From positions 434,001 through 498,000 of the forward strand of contig MKTZ01000025.1 of the NCBI GenBank assembly GCA_001898505.1: 64,000 bases of DNA. The letters run 5' to 3'. Within the stretch, counting starts at the first letter, position 1; every line of letters begins with the position of its first letter. Shown here piece after piece: positions 10,501 to 19,300 of the stretch. The translations under genes were made by a program, and so were the position numbers. This DNA is from Sphingobacteriales bacterium 50-39 (GTDB lineage Bacteria; Bacteroidota; Bacteroidia; Chitinophagales; Chitinophagaceae). Under the pieces are notes generated by a model. The model saw only the letters and a list, made by a program, of their open reading frames with translations. It made no database searches and was not told the origin of the DNA.

Positions 10501-10898
10501 TACAGGCCATCTATTATAATGACCCGCAGCCCGACAAGATCATTTACCAGGCGCTGGCCTGGCTCAAACTGAGCGATCCTTCCAGGGCCGCCGGTATTTT
10601 CCAAAAATTTGTCGAATTCGGCCAGCAGCATTTCGACGACAGGATCACCATCGACTATTTTGCCGTGTCATTACCCGATATGCTCGTCTTCGACCAGGAC
10701 GTCAATCTTCGCAATAAGATACATTGTACATACCTCATCGGTCTGGGATATCTTGGCCAGGGTGATGAGATCAAAGGACGTAAATATTTGCAGGAAGTAT
10801 TGCAGATGGATATCAATCACCAGGGAGCGGCTGTCTATTTGCAGATGGCTCCTTTTCAAAACGGGCCGGAGGCTCGTTGTCCGAAGGACAGACATTAG
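7590..10898 (+). CDS. DUF5107-TPR protein, 1102 aa
   Basis: A large protein of unknown activity, without signal peptide, hence probably cytoplasmic. Residues about 1-370 match the DUF5107 type: a galactose-mutarotase-like beta-sandwich with ILPELGGRIQRAYDK, GGIEFNWPQHHRPS, TFLWWANPAVKVNEHYQSVF and an HHFSPGKKQWTWGNGDFG stretch. Residues about 500-1090 are TPR helices (CNNAMGLLLLRRGQFEKAEPYF, ARYYLGNFWYDKRQYPEAI, FRNLALAYYNKSGKKEQAR). A second ATG two codons downstream (7596) is an equally good start. It follows the glycosidase by 7 bp. Genes of this type recur in sugar operons of several phyla; sandwich enzymes of this fold are mutarotases or glycoside-processing enzymes. Conserved His/Trp/Glu residues suggest a catalytic pocket, but I assign no reaction. 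Confidence 0.85.
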   Translation: MHMTDVKAWVEKVSIPTYKIGQPEKNPMFLEKRVYQGSSGVVYPHPVIEQIDDRKSSQEYEAVFLENEFLKIMILPELGGRIQRAYDKVKERDFIYYNQVIKPALVGLAGPWISGGIEFNWPQHHRPSTYSPVDFTIEENSDGSKTVWVNEIELMFRTKGMAGFTLHPDKAYLEIKGKLFNRTPFPQTFLWWANPAVKVNEHYQSVFPPDVYAVFDHGRRDVSDFPIATGTYYKVNYAPGTDISRYANIPVPTSYMAIHSKYDFMGCYENDTQAGMLHVANHHFSPGKKQWTWGNGDFGQAWDRNLTDEDGPYIELMTGVFTDNQPDFSWLQPNEEKTFEQYFMPYSQVGVVKNATKEAILNMEWEGDRLRIRAYATAKYEKVNVRVFQDGKLKKEYTAELSPYHVFDETLTTSGAHEQWKVVISDEMAGVLISWQPEAREEKEIPPAATAAKRPQDIEQIEDLYLNGLHLEQYRHATYNPVDYYMEGLRRSPGDIRCNNAMGLLLLRRGQFEKAEPYFRSAIKTMTSRNPNPYDGEPYYNLGWSLKLQGRLGEAFESFYKATWNDAWQHSAFLNLARIATVQKKYAEALALIERSLIRNYHSSTARHLKAALLRKTGAPAGDFIRESLAIDPFNFGVLFESRNSTSLEKMKVLMRDAVQNFLEISLDYAQAGLYAEAMQLLEMFDGQSTLVGYYKAWFAYQEGQPEEAKNLYRMAATGSPDGVFPNKIEEVLILQKAIELNPSDARARYYLGNFWYDKRQYPEAIACWEEAIRLDAGFPTTFRNLALAYYNKSGKKEQARQYLEKAFALDPSDARVLMELDQLYKITGRPFAERLALLEKYPVLIESRDDLYLERIALYNNLKQYEKARQLLANRKFHPWEGGEGKVVGQFLLCHIELAKQALARQEFGLAIDLLSAIQTYPENLGEGKLYGAQENDINYLLGCALEGLGQAEEAMARFKEATVGISQPVQAIYYNDPQPDKIIYQALAWLKLSDPSRAAGIFQKFVEFGQQHFDDRITIDYFAVSLPDMLVFDQDVNLRNKIHCTYLIGLGYLGQGDEIKGRKYLQEVLQMDINHQGAAVYLQMAPFQNGPEARCPKDRH

Positions 10899-10978
10899 AC
10901 CTTTCCGGACAACGGGTTATATTTCCCCGGAAACCGTTGTCCGGAGATTTTATCACAGGCTTTAAAACAGGATGTGGC

Positions 10979-12007
10979 ATGCTGAAGGAGAAGATAACCA
11001 GTATCGTGTTTGGCAGGCTCGACGGGAAGGATATATTTTGGATCACATTGAGAAATGGAACGACTACAGTCCGGCTGACCAATATCGGGTGTTCTATTAC
11101 TTCCATTCATACACCGGACCGTAAAGGAACTATCAAGAACATCGTAGCGGGTTTTGCCAGTCCCATGGATTATATCCGTAATCCATGGTATTTTGGCAGT
11201 ATTATAGGCAGATATGTGAATCGCATCGGCGGCTCCCTGTTCTACCTGGACAGACAGGCTGTCCAGCTTTCGACGAATGACGGCAGCAATCATCTGCATG
11301 GAGGGTTCGAGGGATTTAACAGAAAGATATGGAGCCTGAAAGAGACATTGGACAACGGTGTTGTATTCGAGTATGCCAGTCCCGATGGCGAAGAAGGATA
11401 CCCCGGTAATCTATGCGTACAGATGAAGTATACCCTGCATGAGGACAACAGGCTCGAGCTTGGTTATACGGCCGTGACGGACAAGCGAACCCCTGTCAAC
11501 CTGTCCAATCATTCCTATTTCAACCTCACGGGGTTTGACGATCCGACGATCAGGGATCAGGTAGTAATGATCAACGCGAAAGGCTATACGGAAAAATATG
11601 CGCAGAATCTTCCTACGGGTAATATCCTGCCGTTGGAAGGAACGCCGTTGGACCTTTCGAAGCCTGTCCGCTTTGGCGATCGCATCGATAAACTGCCATT
11701 CGACAGGGGATTCGACCACAATTATGTGTTGGATGGGAACCGGCCGGCGGCCGAGGTGTATGACCCGTCATCGGGGAGAGTATTGAGAGTCATCACCGAC
11801 CAGCCGGGTATTCAGCTGTATACGGCCAATTGGTGGGACGGGTCTCTGCGTGGAGCGCATATTCAGCCCTATCGGCAGCATGGGGCATTTGCATTGGAGA
11901 CGCAGGCGTTCCCGGACAGCCCCAATCGACCGGAGTTTCCCAACACCATCCTCACACCGGGGGAGATATATTGCACCAACACCATCTTTGAATTCGATAT
12001 AAAGTAA
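10979..12007 (+). CDS. galM: Aldose 1-epimerase (mutarotase), 342 aa
   Basis: Interconverts alpha and beta anomers of galactose or a related aldose in the cytoplasm. I choose the ATG at 10979 (MLKEKITSIVFGRLDGKD); a longer frame from 10877 would overlap the end of the TPR gene and adds non-family residues. Visible family motifs are NHLHGGFEGFNRKIW, TPVNLSNHSYFNLTG with H178, and FALETQAFPDSPNRPEFPNT with E307. These match the acid His and base Glu of E. coli GalM (H175, E309). The length is normal. It is the third gene of the operon at 5420-13351, between the TPR protein and the sugar porter, consistent with preparing a sugar freed by the upstream glycosidase. Confidence 0.93.
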   Translation: MLKEKITSIVFGRLDGKDIFWITLRNGTTTVRLTNIGCSITSIHTPDRKGTIKNIVAGFASPMDYIRNPWYFGSIIGRYVNRIGGSLFYLDRQAVQLSTNDGSNHLHGGFEGFNRKIWSLKETLDNGVVFEYASPDGEEGYPGNLCVQMKYTLHEDNRLELGYTAVTDKRTPVNLSNHSYFNLTGFDDPTIRDQVVMINAKGYTEKYAQNLPTGNILPLEGTPLDLSKPVRFGDRIDKLPFDRGFDHNYVLDGNRPAAEVYDPSSGRVLRVITDQPGIQLYTANWWDGSLRGAHIQPYRQHGAFALETQAFPDSPNRPEFPNTILTPGEIYCTNTIFEFDIK

Positions 12008-12016
12008 CTTGCCACT

Positions 12017-13351
12017 ATGTCACGATCTGCTTACAACAACACGTATATCCTGGGGATATCTTTTATTTCCGCCCTGGGAGGATATCTTTTTGGTTTTGAC
12101 TTTGCCGTTATCGCCGGCGCATTGCCTTTCTTGCAACGACAGTTTGGGCTGAACGAATATTGGGCGGGATTTGCCACTGCTGTCCTGGCGATTGGCGCCA
12201 TTATCGGCTGTCTTATAGCCGGCTCCGTCAGTGATAAGTACGGTAGAAAAAAAGGATTGCTGGTCGCAGCGGCCATCTTTGGACTTTCTTCTCTTGCCAT
12301 GGCCTTTTCGCCTTCGAGAGGTGTTTTTATTTTCTCGCGTTGCATGGCAGGCATTGGGGTAGGCATGGCATCCATGCTATCACCTATGTATATTGCAGAG
12401 ATCTCGCCGGCGCATTTACGGGGACGTATGGTGGCTACCAATCAGCTGACGATCGTCATCGGGATCCTGGTCACCAATATTGTCAATTATTCCTTACGGA
12501 ATGTGGGTGAAGATGCCTGGCGGTGGATGTTCGGGATGGGGGTAGTTCCTTCTGCGCTTTTCTTTATCGGCGCGTGGTGGTTGCCCGAGAGTCCCCGCTG
12601 GCTGGTTCGGGCGGGTAGGAATGATCTTGCCGTTGCTGTCCTGGAAAGGATAGGAGGCGTGGACTTTGCCCAAAGCAGCCTGGCAGATATCACCCGTACG
12701 ACAGGTGGTGGCGGCAAGGGCCTTGGCTATGCTGCCGTCTTTCAAAAGGCGGTCCTGCCAGCTGTATTCATTGGTATTGGTCTTGCCGTGTTTCAACAGC
12801 TGTGTGGCATCAACGTAGTGTTCAACTATGCGACAATCATTTTTAAGAGTATTGGCGTACCGCAGGACGGTCAATTGTTGCAGACCGTATTTATCGGAGG
12901 TGTGAACCTGTTGTTCACGCTGCTGGCCATGCTGCTGGTGGATAAGGTGGGACGAAAACCGCTAATGTTGCTGGGAGCAGGCGGACTTGCCATCCTCTAT
13001 ATCGTCGTAGTGCGTATGCTGGCCGCCCAATCACCCCAGGTATCCTGGTTCCTGCTGGCTGCCATCGGGACCTACGCCATGTCGCTGGCGCCCGTCACCT
13101 GGGTATTGATCTCCGAGATATTTCCGAATAAAGTGAGAGGGGCTGCTACTTCTATTGCCGTGGTAAGTCTTTGGGCAGCTTATTTTATTTTGACATTTAC
13201 ATTCCCCATCCTCTATCTGCATTTACAGGATCATACTTTCTATATATATGCAGGTGTCTGCGTCCTGGGCGGTCTGTTCATAGCTGCCAGGGTAAAAGAG
13301 ACGAAGGGCAAAACCCTCGAGGAACTGGAGGAGGTTATCATCGGGCACTAG
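12017..13351 (+). CDS. Sugar porter, major facilitator superfamily, 444 aa
   Basis: Twelve-helix inner-membrane sugar:H+ symporter of the SP family (XylE/AraE/GalP relatives). It shows GYLFGFDFAVIAGALPFL in helix 1, SDKYGRKKG between helices 2 and 3, LPESPRWLVRAGR after helix 6, QQLCGINVVFNYA in helix 7 and SLAPVTWVLISEIFPNKVRG in helix 10. The QQLxGIN motif contacts the sugar in structures of this family. It ends the glycosidase operon and imports the likely product; pentose versus hexose cannot be decided by eye. The stop codon overlaps that of the convergent AraC gene in a shared CTAG. Confidence 0.92.
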   Translation: MSRSAYNNTYILGISFISALGGYLFGFDFAVIAGALPFLQRQFGLNEYWAGFATAVLAIGAIIGCLIAGSVSDKYGRKKGLLVAAAIFGLSSLAMAFSPSRGVFIFSRCMAGIGVGMASMLSPMYIAEISPAHLRGRMVATNQLTIVIGILVTNIVNYSLRNVGEDAWRWMFGMGVVPSALFFIGAWWLPESPRWLVRAGRNDLAVAVLERIGGVDFAQSSLADITRTTGGGGKGLGYAAVFQKAVLPAVFIGIGLAVFQQLCGINVVFNYATIIFKSIGVPQDGQLLQTVFIGGVNLLFTLLAMLLVDKVGRKPLMLLGAGGLAILYIVVVRMLAAQSPQVSWFLLAAIGTYAMSLAPVTWVLISEIFPNKVRGAATSIAVVSLWAAYFILTFTFPILYLHLQDHTFYIYAGVCVLGGLFIAARVKETKGKTLEELEEVIIGH

Positions 13352-14247
13352 GTCTCTCTTCTCCGCACCACCCGGTATTGATCGGGGGACAGGCCCAGAT
13401 ATTTTTTGAACAATCGGGAAAAATAATATGGATCGTCATAGCCCACTGTCTGAGCAATATGTTTGATCTTCGTTTCGCTACTGTATAACATCAGGCAGGC
13501 CCGCTGGAGCTTGAGGTGAATGAAATAATCCATGGGCGACATACCCGTAGCCTTGCGGAAGAGGCTGGAGAAATGACTGGCAGAAAGTTTGCTCCGCGAG
13601 GCCATGTCCTCTACGGTCAGACGGCTTCCCAATTCCTTGCGCATATAAAGTATCGTATCGTTGATCATATCCTTTTCATCCTGTTTCTTCTCGTCCCGGT
13701 ATTTTTCCGGGTAGAGAAAAGTAGAGACAAAATGATAGAGAATAAGATTGGTATGGCTAAGATTTTCCTTGCTATAGCCCATTTCCAGGTTGCGGTACAT
13801 GACATCCCATAGCTGCAACCCTTTTTCATTAAATGAAATTGGACGGGCTCCGTCATATAGTCCAATGTTAAACACGCGGTTGAAAGTGGCCATATCCCGG
13901 CCGCTGAAATGAACCCAATAAATTGTCCAGGGGTCCCGTTCGTCGGCCCCATAACGCATGGGCTCTTTTGTGGCAGGAAGAAGCATGAACTCATCGGCTG
14001 CTACTTCAAAACGCCGCCCCTTTATCGTGTACCATCCCTTCCCTCTAAGACAATAAATAAGGATATTATCTGCACAGCCATTCTTACGCTCCCTGTAATG
14101 ATGAGCGGCTTTCGGAAAATAACCGATATGCGTGAGATACAGCTGACTGAGGATGGGATTGGCCTTTATCGTATTTTTCCATACGGACTCCGGCAGACTG
14201 ATAAGCTTCTCTCCTTCAAATCCATCTCTTCTTTTAAGGTCGTTCAT
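13348..14247 (-). CDS. AraC-family transcriptional regulator (paralog 2), 299 aa
   Basis: Same layout as the regulator at 4422-5321: cupin-type sensor (GKGWYTIKGRRFEVAADEF, GADERDPWTIYWVHF) and C-terminal double HTH (VEDMASRSKLSASHFSSLFR, IKHIAQTVGYDDPYYFSRLF). I start it at the ATG 14245-14247 (MNDLKRRDGFEGEKL), which gives 299 residues and aligns with paralog 1; an upstream in-frame extension to 14397 is unlike the family and would overlap the sigma gene. The two regulators bracket the sugar operon, paralog 2 reading back into it tail to tail and sitting beside the fucose locus. Either or both may act on the shared direct-repeat operators. A single half-site lies 35 bp upstream, hinting at autoregulation. 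Confidence 0.92.
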   Translation of the reverse strand: MNDLKRRDGFEGEKLISLPESVWKNTIKANPILSQLYLTHIGYFPKAAHHYRERKNGCADNILIYCLRGKGWYTIKGRRFEVAADEFMLLPATKEPMRYGADERDPWTIYWVHFSGRDMATFNRVFNIGLYDGARPISFNEKGLQLWDVMYRNLEMGYSKENLSHTNLILYHFVSTFLYPEKYRDEKKQDEKDMINDTILYMRKELGSRLTVEDMASRSKLSASHFSSLFRKATGMSPMDYFIHLKLQRACLMLYSSETKIKHIAQTVGYDDPYYFSRLFKKYLGLSPDQYRVVRRRET

Positions 14248-14281
14248 ATGGCGACGTTTACATTTTAAAGATAGAATAATC

Positions 14282-14294
14282 GGATAATCCATCA
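14282..14294 (+). promoter_or_regulatory. Single AraC-type half-site upstream of paralog 2 and the sigma gene
   Basis: GGATAATCCATCA here is identical to the first unit of the operator at 24297-24309, and the match continues for three more A residues. I found no convincing partner 21 bp away on either side, so this may be a weak or autoregulatory site rather than an activator site. It lies in the divergent gap between the AraC gene (start 14247) and the sigma factor gene (start 14397). Confidence 0.4.
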
Positions 14295-14396
14295 AAAAAT
14301 CTGACATTCCTTTATGGATTTCTGATATTGAAATTTTTTTACTTACTTGCATTGGATAATGATTGCTTGCTAAAAAGGGCTCAAGTGGTAATAACA

Positions 14397-14981
14397 ATGT
14401 ATAACAGGTTCTCTGACCTGGAACTAATGCAACTGCTTAAGGAAGGTGATCAAAAGGCCTTTTCCGAGATATACCATCGCTATTGGAAGAAGCTGCTTCT
14501 AATGGCCTGGAACCTAAGCAATCACAGCGACCACGCAAAAGACATTGTTCACGAAGTATTTATGTCCTTATGGGAGCGGAGGAACACGATCGAGATCCAA
14601 AATCCCGCTGCCTATTTAGCCACCTCCGTCAAATTCAGCCTGTTCAAATACTTTCAGAAAGAATATCGCCGGGCCGAGCTGGCCAGGGAAAACTGTGTTT
14701 TTGACGAAGCCACTTATGATGAACAGGCTCTCGACGCCGTCTTTTTACAGGAATATATCGACGGCATTGTGGAAGAAATGCCGGAAAAGTGCCGGCTGGT
14801 ATTCAAATACAGCCGCGACCTGGGTTTGAAGAACATGGAGATCGCCCAAAAAGTACATATCTCCGAAAAAGGGGTCGAGGCCAACCTGACGCGCGCCCTG
14901 AGGATATTGCGCAGACAGTTAAAGGATTATGGCCTGACCCTCCTGGTATTATTGTCACAATGTATATCCTGGTTCAAATAA
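14397..14981 (+). CDS. ECF RNA polymerase sigma factor (FecI-like), 194 aa
   Basis: Extracytoplasmic-function sigma-70 of the type that drives SusC/SusD operons in Bacteroidota. The ATG at 14397 gives MYNRFSDLELMQLLKEGDQKAF, the usual start; upstream codons from 14328 do not resemble the family. Sigma region 2 runs about 15-90 (FSEIYHRYWKKLLLMAWNLS, DIVHEVFMSLWERR) and region 4 about 125-180 (LVFKYSRDLGLKNMEIAQ, ISEKGVEANLTRALRILRRQ). A hydrophobic tail (LTLLVLLSQCISWF) is common in this group. The FecR-type anti-sigma gene and an STN-domain SusC follow, so it should be released when the outer-membrane receptor binds its glycan and then transcribe the SusC operon. Confidence 0.93.
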   Translation: MYNRFSDLELMQLLKEGDQKAFSEIYHRYWKKLLLMAWNLSNHSDHAKDIVHEVFMSLWERRNTIEIQNPAAYLATSVKFSLFKYFQKEYRRAELARENCVFDEATYDEQALDAVFLQEYIDGIVEEMPEKCRLVFKYSRDLGLKNMEIAQKVHISEKGVEANLTRALRILRRQLKDYGLTLLVLLSQCISWFK

Positions 14982-15043
14982 TTTTTCCAATTCATGTAGG
15001 GTAAAGCCGTGCTCACGGTACATAGTTTACAAACACGCCTACA

Positions 15044-16189
15044 TTGGACCAGCAAGCAATCAATGAATTAATTCAAAAAGTTAAGGAAAACACTGCCACC
15101 GACGCTGAGAAGCAGGCATTGATGGAATGGTACCGCAGTACTGTCTACCGGGATGCTGAATTCCCGGAGGAGGAGGCGTCTGTAGAAGCAGTTATGCTGG
15201 CGAGGCTGGAGGCGTCCATCGGAACAAAGAAAGGAACGGGCCACCGGAATTGGTATATCGCGGCTGCTTCTGTGATATTGCTGCTGGGTATCGGGACAAT
15301 AGCTGTCCTGCGAAAACCGCTTCGGCCGGAGACCCGGGTGACGGTACAGCCGCCCCATGATATTGGTCCCGGAGCTAATGTCGCGACCCTGACGCTGGCC
15401 AATGGGTCTACTATCTCGCTGACAGACGCAGCCACAGGCAATATTGCCGAACAGGGTGGTATTCGTATTTCCAAATCCGCCGATGGTCAGATCGTCTATA
15501 CGGTGGCTCCATCAACCGCAACCAACGGACTGCCGGACACCGGTGTGGCTTTCACCTACAATAAGATCGAGATCCCGGCCGGGGGACAGTACCAGGTGGT
15601 GTTGCCCGACGGTACCCGGGTATGGCTTAACTCATCCTCCTGGTTGAGATTCCCGGTTCATTTTTCTTCGAAGGAGCGTAGCGTAGAGCTCAGTGGTGAG
15701 GCTTATTTCGAAGTGCAGCGTGATCCGGGTGTTCCTTTTCGCATAAACAGTCTGCGGCAGGACATCGAAGTGCTGGGCACTCGATTCAATGTACATGCCT
15801 ACCCGGACGAAACGAATATCCGTACGACGCTGGTGGATGGCGCGGTGCGGGTGACGGCGGGGGGTAAGAGCGTCCTCTTGAAACCCAATGAAGAGGCGGA
15901 TCTGGGCGATAGGCTGCATGTCTCGCAGGCGGATGTCGAAGCGGCTATTGCCTGGAAGAATGGCTATTTCCGATGTGTCGACCAGCCCCTGGAAATTATT
16001 ATGAAGCAGGTGTCGAGATGGTATAATGTCAAGGTCATGTACGAGGATGAAAAGATGAAGGATGAGACTTTTGGGGTATTGTCCAATAAGTTTTCCAATA
16101 TTTCTGTTCTGTTGAAAATGATGGAGAAGACCGGCAACGCGAAATTCACTGTCAGCGGGGCAACGGTTGTCGTCAGCAGAAAAAAATGA
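15044..16189 (+). CDS. FecR-family anti-sigma factor, 381 aa, TTG start
   Basis: Single-pass inner-membrane anti-sigma factor that couples SusC occupancy to the sigma factor upstream. The start is TTG at 15044: the next Met is residue 27, while residues 1-30 (INELIQKVKENTATDAEKQ, then LMEWY) fit the cytoplasmic sigma-binding helix of the family. The membrane helix is about 70-89 (WYIAAASVILLLGIGTIAVL). The FecR periplasmic domain spans about 165-270 (VVLPDGTRVWLNSSSWLRFP, VELSGEAYFEVQRD, TRFNVHAYPDE), and a DUF4974-type C-terminal domain about 300-381 contacts the STN domain of SusC. Confidence 0.93.
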   Translation: MDQQAINELIQKVKENTATDAEKQALMEWYRSTVYRDAEFPEEEASVEAVMLARLEASIGTKKGTGHRNWYIAAASVILLLGIGTIAVLRKPLRPETRVTVQPPHDIGPGANVATLTLANGSTISLTDAATGNIAEQGGIRISKSADGQIVYTVAPSTATNGLPDTGVAFTYNKIEIPAGGQYQVVLPDGTRVWLNSSSWLRFPVHFSSKERSVELSGEAYFEVQRDPGVPFRINSLRQDIEVLGTRFNVHAYPDETNIRTTLVDGAVRVTAGGKSVLLKPNEEADLGDRLHVSQADVEAAIAWKNGYFRCVDQPLEIIMKQVSRWYNVKVMYEDEKMKDETFGVLSNKFSNISVLLKMMEKTGNAKFTVSGATVVVSRKK

Positions 16190-16351
16190 TCGTAACCAGG
16201 AAGGAACTGAAATCAAAAATAAGATAGTCTAAGGACGAAACACAGGTTTATTAAGCAAAAACAGGAGCACTGGCATGCCCCTGTCGTATCAGCTTATTTA
16301 AATCTGAAAGCGATTGTCATTGCATTTCTAACTTAAAACAAGCCTTTTCAA

Positions 16352-19300
16352 ATGTATGAAATTTTAGCAAAACTTTTTCGTGTCATGAAGCTGACCGTTT
16401 TCCTGCTCTTCTTCGCGCTGACGCAGGTGTGTGCTGAAGGGTACGCACAAGAGATCACCTATAAGGGGAAAAATATTACCCTTAAGCAGGTATTCAATGA
16501 GATCAACAAACAGACGGGGTATAATGTCTTTTGGTCCTCCGGGATCATTGCCAATGCACCCAGGATGGATGTGAATTTCGAGAATACTCCTTTACGGGTA
16601 GTGTTGGAGACCTGTCTTCAACGTGCGCATCTCACGTATAGCATAGAGGAGAAGTCGATCATCATTCAGGCAGATACCCGGGCCCCTGAGCCTGTGGAAG
16701 AAGCGCCACCGCCCGGCATTACCATAACAGGTACGGTACGGGATACAACGGGGGCTGTGATGGCTGGCGTATCCATCGTCATCGTCGGCAGCAAGGATGA
16801 AGGGACTGTCACGGATAATAAAGGCAAGTTTGTGCTGGATGTAAAGGAGGGTGCGGTGATAATGGTGTCCTTTGTTGGATTTGAGCAAAGGAAATTCACG
16901 GTGGTATCCGGGAAGACTGTCTATAATATCGTGCTGCTGCAGGACTTCAAGGTGGGGGATGAGATCGTCGTTACGGCTTATGGCCAGAAACAACGCAAGG
17001 AGGCCATCGTAGGCTCCGTCTCCTCCGTCAACCCGGAGCAGCTGAGAACGCCTACCAGCAATCTGACCAATGCCTTCGCGGGACAAGTGGCGGGGATGAT
17101 CTCCTTCCAGCGTGGAGGACAGCCTGGTCTCGACAATTCACAATTCTTTATCCGGGGCGTTACTACTTTTGGATACAGCCCCTCCCCGTTGATCCTCGTG
17201 GATAATATCGAGCTCAGCGCCAATGACCTGGCCAGGCTCAACGTGGACGATATCGCCAGCTTTTCCATCCTGAAAGATGCCAGCGCAGCCGCCCTTTATG
17301 GCGCACGCGGCGCCAATGGTGTTATCCTCGTTACGACAAAGGGCGGCAAAAGCGGCAAGGCAAGGGTCAGTCTGCGGTATGAACATTCCACCTCCAAGCC
17401 AACACAGACGGTGGAGCTGGCCGATCCGGTGACTTATATGAAGACATACAACGAGGCGGTAGCTACACGCAGCGCCATCGGCCTGCCTCAATTCACTCCC
17501 AACCAGATACAAGGCGCCGAAGCCACCTGGACAAAGACGCCCGGCTACAATCCTTATTTATATCCTGCGGTAGACTGGATGTCTACACTGTTCAAAAAGA
17601 GTACGACCACCCAGCGGGCTAATGTGGGTCTCAGCGGCGGCACCGAGTTTGCCCAATACTATATCGCGGGGTCCTATGACAGGGACAACGGTATCATGCA
17701 GGTGAACCCTGTCAATAACTTCAACTCCGGCATGAAGTTCGAGAACTATCAGCTCCGTGCTAATGTCAATATGAAACTGACCAGGACCACCGAAGCCATC
17801 GTCCGTCTCTGGGGTAACTTTAATGACTATACAGGTCCGATCACGAGCGACCAATCCGGCTTTGCCACGGACCTTTATGACCAGGCGCTGCATAGCAACC
17901 CCGTTGCATTTCCGGCCTATTTCCCACCGGACAGCGCCAATTTTCAGACAAAACATATTCTCTTCGGTAATAACATCCATCTCACCGGAGGACTGATGAG
18001 TAATCCTTACGCAAACCTGATGTATGGCTACAAGAGCTTTTCAGAATCCCGCATGTCGGCCCAGTTCGAGGTGAATCAGAATCTGAACTTTATCACTTCC
18101 GGACTTAACTTCCATGGACTGTTCAGTACGAACAGGTACGCATACTTCGATCTGGTGCGGAACTACTTGCCGTTCTATTATTCTATCAACCAGGCGGATG
18201 CTGCCATTAATAAATATTCGTTGATATGGCTGAACGATCAGCCCGGCGCCGCACAAGAATACCTCAGCTATGACCCTTCCAGGAATAATAAGAATGTCAA
18301 CACCTATATCTATTTCATGGGTACGCTGGATTACAGCCATAGCTTTCGAGACCACAACATCAGCGCTACGCTGGTGGGCACACGCGAGCAGACCCAGACG
18401 GCAAATGCCTATACCCTCCAGCTTTCCCTGCCGCACCGGAACCTTGGGCTGGCCGGCAGACTGACCTACAACTACAAGAGCAGGTACTTCGTGGAAGGTA
18501 ATTTCGGATATAATGGCTCCGAACGGTTTGCTCCCAACCACCGTTTTGGCTTTTTCCCCACCATCGGCGGCGGCTGGATCGTGTCAAACGAAAAGTTCTG
18601 GCAGAACGGCAATATTGGAAATATCGTTACACGTCTGAAACTGCGGGGAAGCTATGGACTGGTAGGTAATGACAATATCGATAAAGTGGAGAACAACCGC
18701 TTCTTTTACCTTTCCAGCGTGACACCGCATGCGGGACCGGGCGCATACTTTGGCACCCGTAATAGTTTCTCATTGAGCGGCCCCAGCATCCAGAACTATC
18801 CCAACCCGGACGCCACCTGGGAGACATCACATAAAAGCAACCTTGCCGTGGAATTCTCTTTGTATAAGAAGTTCAACGTCATCGCCGAATACTACTGGGA
18901 GTTCCGCAAGAATATCTTCCAGCCCCGCGGCTATATTCCTGTCACGGAAGGGCTGGAGTCCACCGTCAAGGCCAACCTTGGTACTGCCTATGCAAAGGGC
19001 CTGGACCTGCATATGGACTACAAGCAGAACTTCACAAAGGATATATGGATCTCTGGTCTGGGCAATCTTACCATTGCCACCAGCCGGTATGGTCATGTGG
19101 AAGAACCACAATACAAGTACGCTTACCGATTCCAGTCGGGGCAGCCGATCAATCAACCCTTCGGCTATATCGCAGAGCGCCTCTTCGTAGATGACAAAGA
19201 AGCGCTCAACTCGCCGCCACAGACTTTTGGCGGTCCCTTGCCCCAGGGAGGAGACATCAAGTACCGGGATGTGAACAAGGACGGCATCATCAACCAGGAT

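Noticed and set aside
14303-14315. Second AraC repeat unit 21 bp after the half-site at 14282
   Set aside because: GACATTCCTTTAT does not match the consensus at enough positions; only a single half-site is claimed there.
15008-15019. Small dyad CCGTGCTCACGG between sigma and anti-sigma genes
   Set aside because: A 5-bp stem without a T-run; too short to call a terminator or regulatory site.
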